Positions 23,755 to 31,800 of a DNA stretch of 59,822 nucleotides are shown one piece after another. The stretch lies in IMG/VR virus record IMGVR_UViG_3300017991_000120, positions 1 to 59,822 of that record. The stretch is one strand, 5' to 3'. The position numbers and the translations under genes were made by a program. The stretch is from a virus. How positions within the stretch are numbered: position 1 is the first letter of the stretch; every line of letters begins with the position of its first letter. The notes below the pieces were generated by a model. It ran no database searches. It was not told where the DNA came from and saw only the letters and a program-made list of their open reading frames with translations.

Positions 23755-24173
23755 TGCCAAGTTTAGGCAATAAATCAGGATTCGATTCCTATAATTTCCA
23801 AAAAAAAGTCTCCAAATTGATCAAGGAGCTTGGACCTGAAATTGCCGTGTCCGTTGCTTGGGGATCAACTGAGCTTAGGAATGCAGTTAATAAAAACCTA
23901 AACGGGACGGAATACTTCCCGGGTAAACTGCCTGTTCGCGCAATCAGCCACACATTGCGTCGCGCTTATCGGGTAAAGAAAATCAATCCCTATGCCATGT
24001 ACCATTTCATAGATCAGGATGTTGCTGACTATGCAAAGTGGGTTCATTATGGCACAAAGCGAATGGCACCTCGCCCGTTTTTTAGTGCGGCGGTAAATGA
24101 ACGTGGGCCGGCGATTGCGAACTACTGGAACAGGCAAATCAAAAAGAAAATGCGCTCCATAGGGCTAAGTTAA
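23751..24173 (+). CDS. HK97 gp10-like / tail completion protein
   Basis: 140 residues. WVHYGTKRMAPRPFFSAAV matches the E-x-G-T-x-x-x-x-x-P-x-P-F/H signature of HK97 gp10-type proteins, with a helical C terminus. Either of two adjacent ATGs may be used. Confidence 0.8.
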   Translation: MMPSLGNKSGFDSYNFQKKVSKLIKELGPEIAVSVAWGSTELRNAVNKNLNGTEYFPGKLPVRAISHTLRRAYRVKKINPYAMYHFIDQDVADYAKWVHYGTKRMAPRPFFSAAVNERGPAIANYWNRQIKKKMRSIGLS

Positions 24174-24175
24174 TT

Positions 24176-24664
24176 ATGGATTCATTAAGAAAAATTTCTC
24201 ACTTGAAGAAAAATTTCTATGCGGCGCTCAAAGAGTTGACACAGAATACATCGCCGTGGGATAGGTGGAAAGTTATTATGGCCTATCCTGATGCATCGGT
24301 TTTAGACGGCCTTGAAAAGTTATTGGTGTATATCCAACAGCCAGTCCACATGAACGTCCAGCTTCAACAGGGCGGGGGATTAGGTCTTGGGCATTACCAA
24401 ATAATCATTGGAGGCTGGTGTGACCGTGTAAATGGCGGGCAAGAAGAAATAGATATTTTCGCAAGCGTTCTTTTGGAATGGTTTTTAAATCCAGAGAAAT
24501 GGGCACAAGTCACCTATGATGTTTCCACGGATCAGGATTATACGGACACCACTTTGTTTGAACAAGGCATTATGATTGACAGCATTGTTGGGCCAAATAC
24601 CATCATCCAGAACGTGAGCGACAATGAATTTCGATATGAATTCACGATTAATTTTAGGAGTTAA
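24176..24664 (+). CDS. Tail terminator protein (probable)
   Basis: 162 residues, alpha/beta, directly before the tail tube gene as in HK97/lambda (gpU position). MNVQLQQGGGLGLGHYQI and the C-terminal strand YEFTINFRS fit a gpU-like fold only loosely. Confidence 0.6.
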   Translation: MDSLRKISHLKKNFYAALKELTQNTSPWDRWKVIMAYPDASVLDGLEKLLVYIQQPVHMNVQLQQGGGLGLGHYQIIIGGWCDRVNGGQEEIDIFASVLLEWFLNPEKWAQVTYDVSTDQDYTDTTLFEQGIMIDSIVGPNTIIQNVSDNEFRYEFTINFRS

Positions 24665-24667
24665 ATC

Positions 24668-25468
24668 ATGGCTTTCAATAAATGGAATGGGGCACCGACC
24701 CCTGATAAGATCGTTTTTGGTAAGTACAATTATCATCGCATGTGGATTTTGAATCCTGCCGCCGCAGCCGCTCCGTTAACTCCGGTCGAGGTTTTGGGTG
24801 TGCAGAACATCAATTCTGGCCCGATGACTCCCGGTACAACCAAGAACTTCATGCAACAAAGCGGTGGTGATGAAAAATATGTTTACCGTTCGGATTATGA
24901 ATTCGAAATTACGGTCAACATGTTATCTGGCGATGTTCCAACGTTTATTGCGAATCTTTATTCGCGTACACTTGGAGCCACTGATGGTTATGCGTTGCCA
25001 ATGCGGGCACATGCCTACCCGTTAATCATTTGGGAAGCTGTCTGTCGTATGCCCGACGGCACTCATTTGTTCTCGGAAGTTTGGCAAGATCTGATCCTGT
25101 CCTCTTGGACGGTATCGCAACCGATGGAAGATGGTACGACCGACATCACTTTCTTTGGTCATCACGATTCGTTTTTGCTTTATAAAAACGCCCAAATCGT
25201 TGTGGATCAATTTGACGGCGATGACAGCACGACCAATTTCACATTGAGTTCTTCTCCGTTGAAATGTTTGGATGCCTCTGATTTGCAACACGAGGATTGG
25301 ACGCTTGATAATCTGATTTACGTCAAGGAAAAAACCTCATCGCAAAATACTGGCGTTCGCATTCTTAGTGGTGCGTCTTTGACCGGTACTGACTTGGATG
25401 TTTCTGGTTATGGAACGCCCGCCACGGGTTCAATTATCACTGCCGCCTACATTGCCGCAGTCGCATAA
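24668..25468 (+). CDS. Major tail (tube) protein
   Basis: 266 residues, beta-rich, with a repeated strand pattern (YRSDYEFEITVNMLSGDVP). It lies between the tail terminator and the G/GT chaperone genes. The extra ~60 residues at the C terminus (LDASDLQHEDWTLDNLIYVK) may be a surface domain. Confidence 0.75.
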   Translation: MAFNKWNGAPTPDKIVFGKYNYHRMWILNPAAAAAPLTPVEVLGVQNINSGPMTPGTTKNFMQQSGGDEKYVYRSDYEFEITVNMLSGDVPTFIANLYSRTLGATDGYALPMRAHAYPLIIWEAVCRMPDGTHLFSEVWQDLILSSWTVSQPMEDGTTDITFFGHHDSFLLYKNAQIVVDQFDGDDSTTNFTLSSSPLKCLDASDLQHEDWTLDNLIYVKEKTSSQNTGVRILSGASLTGTDLDVSGYGTPATGSIITAAYIAAVA

Positions 25469-25475
25469 GGGTAAT

Positions 25476-25781
25476 ATGGTGGAAGATAAAACAGTGCAGA
25501 ATTTCGTAACCGCTAATCTTTTTATAGGTTCAGCCATTACATGCGAAACGGGTATCTACCCCTCGCGGTATGTGGTTACGGGAAATAAGAAAGGCGATAA
25601 CTTTAAAGTCGTCATGATGTGGGATGAAATCCCCTTTGAAATTAAGAAAAAGCTGGACAGGCGGGAATTGCTCGTCTGTCCACGCAAGTTAGAAAGCGTT
25701 TTCTTGCGAATCAAACACAACGTTTTGAACGCAAGTGACAAAATGAAGAATGGAGATTTAAATGTCGAAGAAAGCAATTGA
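25476..25781 (+). CDS. Hypothetical tail-region protein
   Basis: 101 residues from the first ATG after the tail tube gene. No family recognised (DNFKVVMMWDEIPFEIKKKL). The last 20 bases overlap the chaperone gene. Confidence 0.55.
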   Translation: MVEDKTVQNFVTANLFIGSAITCETGIYPSRYVVTGNKKGDNFKVVMMWDEIPFEIKKKLDRRELLVCPRKLESVFLRIKHNVLNASDKMKNGDLNVEESN

Positions 25782-26331
25782 CCTTCTACGAGGATCAAAT
25801 CGATACAAAATAATCCGAGAGGATGTTGACATTCCTTTGGATGATGATAAGGTGATTGAGGCTTATTTTGCGGCACCTGATATTTGGTCTATCAAGGAAG
25901 AACAAGAATTGGTTTATGCGGTAAAGCTCAAAGTCGCAGAAAGACGTGGCTTGGCAAAAGAAAAAATTGATGAAGCTGATTTTCAGGCTGAGTTAGATCA
26001 AATCGATGACTCCACGCCAGAAGGTCAAAAGGCGCGCAAATATGTTGCAAGTCAACGCCCGTTAAATTTGGCGCAACAAACCGCGCAAAAGATGACCAAG
26101 TTTGCCACAATCCGAAATATTCTACCCAAATTTTTATATGACAGGAAAACCGGAGAACGTCTATTTCCGGACGAGGACGATCAAGCTGCCTTTACGGAAA
26201 TTGTTGCTCAAAACATGGAGCTTTTTACCTTGCTGGCGAATGCCTATACGCGCCTATCAACCAAGGTTTCAGCTGATAAGGAACTGGTAAAAAACTCGAC
26301 GACTCCCACGAATTCACCGAGTGGGAGCTAA
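25762..26331 (+). CDS. Tail assembly chaperone, short form (G-like)
   Basis: 189 residues. A helical protein between tail tube and tape measure, the position of lambda gpG. Near its end the frame crosses an A-AAA-AAC slippery heptamer, and the -1 frame continues to the tape measure start, so this is the unshifted product. Function by analogy: it coats the tape measure and recruits tube subunits. Confidence 0.8.
   Translation: MSKKAIDLLRGSNRYKIIREDVDIPLDDDKVIEAYFAAPDIWSIKEEQELVYAVKLKVAERRGLAKEKIDEADFQAELDQIDDSTPEGQKARKYVASQRPLNLAQQTAQKMTKFATIRNILPKFLYDRKTGERLFPDEDDQAAFTEIVAQNMELFTLLANAYTRLSTKVSADKELVKNSTTPTNSPSGS
26289..26327 (+). promoter_or_regulatory. -1 programmed frameshift site with stimulatory hairpin
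   Basis: A-AAA-AAC (26289-26295) is in the exact X-XXY-YYZ phase: zero-frame codons are GTA AAA AAC. Seven bases later CTCCCAC (26303-26309) pairs with GTGGGAG (26321-26327) over an 11-base loop. Both elements of a standard bacterial -1 site are present. Confidence 0.9.
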
Positions 26332-26624
26332 GGAAACAAATATACCAAAAGTTCCGCTATGTATCGCCAATTGACGACCAATTAACGGACGACTTAGACA
26401 ATCCATATCGTAGAGCGTTCCTCCTTGCCGCTGCAGGATCGACCAAAAACGATACGGATAGGATAATCGAATTTCTTGACGAGATCGCCTATATACTACA
26501 AATTGGCTTCCGCTTTAAGAAGCCACAACACTTACTGAAAAAGCAGAACGAGCGGCCCAAAAATGTAAGGTATCATCGCGTACCGATTGACGGTGAATGG
26601 GTTACAGTGAAAGCGAGTTTTTAA
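26295..26624 (+). CDS. Tail assembly chaperone, frameshifted T extension (GT-like)
   Basis: This is the -1 frame, 109 residues, open from the slippery site to TAA directly before the tape measure ATG. It has no start codon of its own in a good context. It begins LDDSHEFTEWELRKQIY and is Asp/Arg-rich. Fused to the first 178 residues of the short form it makes a 287-residue GT-like protein, which in lambda links the tape measure to tube protein. Confidence 0.85.
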   Translation, partial: LDDSHEFTEWELRKQIYQKFRYVSPIDDQLTDDLDNPYRRAFLLAAAGSTKNDTDRIIEFLDEIAYILQIGFRFKKPQHLLKKQNERPKNVRYHRVPIDGEWVTVKASF

Positions 26625-29600
26625 ATGCCTTTTTCAGGATTAGGTAGTGGTAGTAATTTAGGCGGTTTCGACATTGCCGGATATATTGGCATCGTCGGTC
26701 TCTCCAAATTTAACCAAGATTTAAATAAAGCGACAACCAATGCTGACAAAGCCGCGAAAGCAATGAACAGAGGTTTGAACGTTGCTATCGCGGCTGGTGC
26801 GGCCGCCTTTGCTCTTGCCATAAAATCTGCGGCTGACTTTGAGGCAAAGATGGGTAATATCCATACCTTGCTTGGCCCCGGAGAAGAAGCCCAGAGAAAT
26901 ATTGAGAGCATGGGTGATGCCATAGTTGAAATGAGCACTAAATTTCCGGCGTCCGCTCAATCTCTTTCTGAGGCAATGTACCAGATTGTCTCGGCAACAG
27001 TGCCACCGGCTGAGGCAATGGGTGTCTTGGAGGAATCGGTGAAGGGTGCCGTGGCCGGTGTTGCTTCCACGGAAGAAACGTTTAATTTATTTTCCGCAAC
27101 CGTCAAGGGCTATGGAATGGAGTGGGCAGAGGTTGGGCGAATTTCTGATATTGTATTCCAAACCATCAAACTTGGACAAACCACTATGGGTGAATTGGCT
27201 ACCTCGATGCAGGGAGCCATTCCACTTGCCTCAACATTAGGAATCAAATTCGAAGAAATTGCAGGAGCCACGGCTACCCTTACGGGCGTAACGGGTTCCA
27301 CAAGCGAGGTGATGACACAGATTGAATCAATTATGACCGCGCTGATTAAACAATCAACTGGTATGAAGGGAGCTTTCGAAGCTCTCGGCGTTTCGTCTGG
27401 TCAAGAATTGATTTCAAAATTTGAAGGACTTCAAGGTGCATTAGGTGCCTTGAAAGGCTATACGGACGAATACAATTTGTCAATCGGTAAGGTTCTTGGC
27501 CGTAAAGAAGCCCTCGTCGCATACTATGCCTTAACAGGCGCACAAGCTCAAAATTTTGCAGATAAAACCAAAGCGATGTTTAATGCTGTTGGTGCCGCGC
27601 AGGACGCCTACCTTATTAAAATGGACGAATTTGGGAACCAAGCAACACTTTTGAAAAACACGGTCAGTGCCGCATTTATTGAACTTGGCAATAAGATGTT
27701 ACCGGCTTTGACTGCATTCTTTTCAGCATTAAACAGCAATTCAGGCGCAATCATGGCGTTCGTGAAATCCCTTGCAGAGGTTGCAATGGGGCTTGGCGCA
27801 ATTGCGGCTGGCTATAAAATTGTTGGTTTTATCAAGGCACTTCCCGCATTATGGGCGGCAGTGACCGCCGCGCTTGGACCGGTTGGCGTTGCAATTCTCG
27901 CAATAACTGCGGCCTACATTGCTTTGAAAACCGCCATTGGTTACGTAAATGGAAAATTGGATGAAGCCCATAAAGCCAGACTCCTTGCCATTGACTCCAT
28001 GTCAACGGAATTAGAAAAGGTTAAAGCCCTCGAAACACGTTACAATGATTTGAAGGATAAAGAAAGTCTTACAAAGGATGAGCAAAAGGAACTTGATACC
28101 GTCACCAAAAACCTTTATGAAAAATATAGGGAACTTGGAACGCATGTGTCAACAACAGATCGATCTTTTGGAGATTTACTGGATCACTTGACCTCGCAAA
28201 AAATGAAAGAAGCCAATGCCGCCATTGATGAAGCCGGAACCAAGATAGGTGTTATGGCCGGTTTGATGGCACAAGGTGGAGCCGTTGGCGCTCTCGCCGG
28301 TGTCGTTGATGGTTTATTTCATGTAACGAAACGAGCTGGTGAACAAATTGAAATGGCTAATCAAGAAATCGCTGAATTAAACGCCGTGTCAGAAAGTGCC
28401 GAAGGAAGCGTTGATGGTTTGGGTGGTGAGTTGAGCGAGGCAGACAAAGCGGCATTGGCGGCAGCAGAAGCTCACAAACGGCTCACGGAAGCGGGCATCG
28501 AAACCACTGCTGAAATCAAAAATCAAATTGCGGCATGGGAAGCCCTTAAAGCGGACGCCGGCAGTGATCAGTTTGCCTTAAAACAAATCGAATCCAAAAT
28601 TAAAGACCTCAATGATAAGCTCGGTACAATGCCCTCAATCAGTGAGGCATTTGGAGAAATTGATACCGGCGGTGTTGTCAGTGCCGTTGATGAATTGACG
28701 CCTCGTTTTAAATCACTGAGCGACGTTGCCAATGACATGTATTGGAATGTCCGCTCCGCGAATCCAGAATTTGAAGAATTTGCAAATAAGCAAGAGGCTT
28801 TGAAAGCCGCCTATGACACGATTAGAAATCCACAGCAAATCCAAATTGACCAGTGGAAAGCACTTTTAGACAGTGGTGAATTGCTCCCGGGAGAAGTTCT
28901 CGCCATTGAAGAAGCTCTTGACAAAACAGAGGGCACGACCGAAAAAGGCAACAAGGAATGGGCATCATATCTTGGTTACATGAATGATTTAATTAACCGG
29001 ATGCCCGGAGTCAGTGATCAATTCAAGGGCTTTGCAACATTGGCAACCACCGCCTTGACACAACTATTGTCAGGTGGGCTTGATCCCGTGTCACTTGGCT
29101 TTTCCGCGTTGAATTTAATCATTGGAGACTTTACACGCGAACACCCGCCGTTCCGTAGAAGCGTTGAAGAAATTTCGGATATATTTGAAAAGTGGGGAAC
29201 CAACATTGAGGACGTCAAATTGACCCTCGACGAATTGACGGAAAAAATACAATCCTCAACGTTGGAGGCTTTGAAGGAAAAGTTCGCAGAATTAGAAGAA
29301 ACTATCGCGACAACGAATAGTAATATTGCCAACCTCGGAACCATGATGCAGGCAAATTATGAAACCTTTGTCGCCCAACTTCAATTTGAGAATCTAACCT
29401 TTGCGTTCACGTTCACTGCAAATTATGAGGACGTCACGGAAGGAATTGAATTCCTCTCATCCGAACGAAAACGGATGCAAGACCTATTCGGGGATAGTTT
29501 TAATTTTAGCGGATTTGACCAGCTTCTCATGGATCAAATTGAAGCGTCAAAACAACTGTTGAACACGTTGGATCCCACGAGTGAGGCATATCGGCTTTTG

Positions 29601-31436
29601 TCAGAACAGATTAACAATGCCGAACTCGCTTTGGAGGGCATTTATCCAGAGGTTATTAGTTTTAATGATGCTATCGTAGAATCCATTGACTATGTAAATG
29701 CCATGAGCGCAGGCGTTTCACAATTAACAGCCGCGTTTTTAGGTGATATCCATAAGTATTTCGCTGAATTTTACAAGTTCAACAATGATGGGATCGCCTT
29801 AATTGAATCCCTTGAAGAAGCCATTTATTTTGGTATCGATCCGCAGGATGCCCCTTTACTGTCAAAGCAAATTGAAAAATTGATTGCGGATTGGGAAGCC
29901 TACATTGAAACACTTGATCCCAATTCTCAGGCGTACGCCGACGCCCTCGCAGGATTGGATGATTTGCGAGACAAGTTTGAAAACTGGTTAAATCCAGCCG
30001 TGGAAGATGCCATTGATTCCGGCGAGGATTTAGTGGACACTTACGGCAATGTTGGAGACGCAATTGATACCCTCGGTGATAGTAATGACGTTGGTGGTGT
30101 CTTTGATGCTCTCGCTGATAAAATGGCTTTGTTCAAAGAATATGGTATTCAAACCAGAGGTGAATTAATTGAACAAATCCGTGAAATGGAGCGGTTGGTT
30201 GGCTACCTACGGGAAGGCACCGACGACTATAATAAATTTACCTATGAACTCGGATTACTTTATGAGCAATTAGGCGTCACGAATCCTTACTTGGGTGAAG
30301 CCGCACATCTCCAATACCAATTGGCGAACGCAGGAATCGAAACAACAGATTCCGTTCAAGCTCAAATAGACCAATATGAAGCACTCCTCCCACTGTTAGA
30401 GGAAGGCTCGTACGAATATCAGCAAGTCATTGACAAGCTCGGCCCACTATATGACAAACTTGGTTTAGTCAACCCCTATCTCCATGAACAGGCAGAGGGA
30501 TTCCTTGCCGTCGAGGACGGTATTACCAAATTAAATATTCAACTGGATGATTATCTCGGAATTATGTTTGGGCAATTTGACGAGATGATGAAGATGTTGG
30601 GTAGCTTTGGCGAGGAAGGTTTTGAAGCAAATGGAGAGCTTTTCCAACTCCTTGATCGTTTGCAGAATTTCAATATTGATTTTGAGGACACGAATGTTGA
30701 CGAACAAATCCTGATGTGGATTGCCCGAATGGAAGAATATCTTGCCACTCTCGATCCAGATTCCCAAGCATGGAAAGACGCGACATGGGCATTGGCTGAG
30801 TTGAAACTGCGATTTGAAGAAATGGGTGGCTCTATGGATGACTTGCCTGATGATTGGCGTGACCAATTTGATTTTGGTGATGAAGATGTGGCACCGTGGG
30901 GTAAATTAGATGAGACGATGGGCAAGTTGAATGACACCATCGCCCTGTTGGTCGAAACGCTTGGAGGTATCCCCGACGAATTAGAGGATGCCAACGATGA
31001 GTTGGATAAAACAAAAGATAAGATGGCGCTCATTGTAGATGAGGCATTGAAAATGCCTAACTTTGGTGACCCCGGTCCTTTTGACCCACCTCCAACAAAA
31101 CATTTGGGCGGTATGATTACCACGGCACATACCGGACTATATAATCATGGTGATGAAACTTTGATCAAGGCCCTTAGAGGCGAGATGGTTATTCAACGTC
31201 CGGTTGTGGACAAGTACGGCGCACAAGCAATGATTGAATTTAATAGAACAGGAGATGCCTCAAAATTGATGCCACCGGCTCCGTCGGTAAAACCTGTTGA
31301 AGTCCATGTTCATGCACACGAAGCAACGCCGGAGACGTGGTTCGAAGTTACCCAAAAACAAGTCTATCCAAATATCAGGCAATCACAGAGATACTATGAA
31401 ACAGGAGTAAATCCTTACAATGGTAAACGCTCTTAA
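26625..31436 (+). CDS. Tape measure protein
   Basis: 1603 residues, the longest gene. The N-terminal domain (FEAKMGNIHTLLGPGEEA, then MSTKFPASAQSLSEAMYQI) matches the TP901/PhageMin tail tape family. Hydrophobic segments lie around residues 380-430. The middle carries repeats of a GIETT-x-x-QI-x-x-YEAL module at about residues 620, 1165 and 1235. The C terminus has NHGDETLIKALRGEMVIQ, common in tape measures. At roughly 0.15 nm per residue this predicts a tail of about 240 nm. Confidence 0.93.
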   Translation: MPFSGLGSGSNLGGFDIAGYIGIVGLSKFNQDLNKATTNADKAAKAMNRGLNVAIAAGAAAFALAIKSAADFEAKMGNIHTLLGPGEEAQRNIESMGDAIVEMSTKFPASAQSLSEAMYQIVSATVPPAEAMGVLEESVKGAVAGVASTEETFNLFSATVKGYGMEWAEVGRISDIVFQTIKLGQTTMGELATSMQGAIPLASTLGIKFEEIAGATATLTGVTGSTSEVMTQIESIMTALIKQSTGMKGAFEALGVSSGQELISKFEGLQGALGALKGYTDEYNLSIGKVLGRKEALVAYYALTGAQAQNFADKTKAMFNAVGAAQDAYLIKMDEFGNQATLLKNTVSAAFIELGNKMLPALTAFFSALNSNSGAIMAFVKSLAEVAMGLGAIAAGYKIVGFIKALPALWAAVTAALGPVGVAILAITAAYIALKTAIGYVNGKLDEAHKARLLAIDSMSTELEKVKALETRYNDLKDKESLTKDEQKELDTVTKNLYEKYRELGTHVSTTDRSFGDLLDHLTSQKMKEANAAIDEAGTKIGVMAGLMAQGGAVGALAGVVDGLFHVTKRAGEQIEMANQEIAELNAVSESAEGSVDGLGGELSEADKAALAAAEAHKRLTEAGIETTAEIKNQIAAWEALKADAGSDQFALKQIESKIKDLNDKLGTMPSISEAFGEIDTGGVVSAVDELTPRFKSLSDVANDMYWNVRSANPEFEEFANKQEALKAAYDTIRNPQQIQIDQWKALLDSGELLPGEVLAIEEALDKTEGTTEKGNKEWASYLGYMNDLINRMPGVSDQFKGFATLATTALTQLLSGGLDPVSLGFSALNLIIGDFTREHPPFRRSVEEISDIFEKWGTNIEDVKLTLDELTEKIQSSTLEALKEKFAELEETIATTNSNIANLGTMMQANYETFVAQLQFENLTFAFTFTANYEDVTEGIEFLSSERKRMQDLFGDSFNFSGFDQLLMDQIEASKQLLNTLDPTSEAYRLLSEQINNAELALEGIYPEVISFNDAIVESIDYVNAMSAGVSQLTAAFLGDIHKYFAEFYKFNNDGIALIESLEEAIYFGIDPQDAPLLSKQIEKLIADWEAYIETLDPNSQAYADALAGLDDLRDKFENWLNPAVEDAIDSGEDLVDTYGNVGDAIDTLGDSNDVGGVFDALADKMALFKEYGIQTRGELIEQIREMERLVGYLREGTDDYNKFTYELGLLYEQLGVTNPYLGEAAHLQYQLANAGIETTDSVQAQIDQYEALLPLLEEGSYEYQQVIDKLGPLYDKLGLVNPYLHEQAEGFLAVEDGITKLNIQLDDYLGIMFGQFDEMMKMLGSFGEEGFEANGELFQLLDRLQNFNIDFEDTNVDEQILMWIARMEEYLATLDPDSQAWKDATWALAELKLRFEEMGGSMDDLPDDWRDQFDFGDEDVAPWGKLDETMGKLNDTIALLVETLGGIPDELEDANDELDKTKDKMALIVDEALKMPNFGDPGPFDPPPTKHLGGMITTAHTGLYNHGDETLIKALRGEMVIQRPVVDKYGAQAMIEFNRTGDASKLMPPAPSVKPVEVHVHAHEATPETWFEVTQKQVYPNIRQSQRYYETGVNPYNGKRS

Positions 31437-31800
31437 AATAGTTCAGGATTCAACAACCATTTATTTCTATGCCGACGAGGTTATCAATCTGCCGGAGGAG
31501 CCTACCGGAGATGTAGTTATCAGTCGCGCCCAATCGGGAAAGGCATTTGTCAATGTGTTGACGTCAAATTTTTTGGAATTCAATATCTCAATCCGTCACT
31601 ATCGAGGAACGACTTTGGAGAGGATTCGGCAATTGCGAGCCTTGAAGGGTGAATTTACGCTTTATCCTTATTTGGTTTACTCCTCTGCCATTTCGGTTAA
31701 AGCGATAATGATTCCGAAAACCATAACCGAAATCCGCACCTTTGGCGAATTGGAAGCCAATGTTGTGACTTCATTATTCTTAAAGGAAAGTTCAAAATAG
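31420..31800 (+). CDS. Minor tail protein (distal-tail position)
   Basis: 126 residues, overlapping the tape measure end by 17 bases. Beta-rich (VVISRAQSGKAFVNVLTSNF). It is in the position of a small tail-tip protein, before the hub gene; its stop abuts the next ATG. No family recognised. Confidence 0.6.
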   Translation: MVNALKIVQDSTTIYFYADEVINLPEEPTGDVVISRAQSGKAFVNVLTSNFLEFNISIRHYRGTTLERIRQLRALKGEFTLYPYLVYSSAISVKAIMIPKTITEIRTFGELEANVVTSLFLKESSK

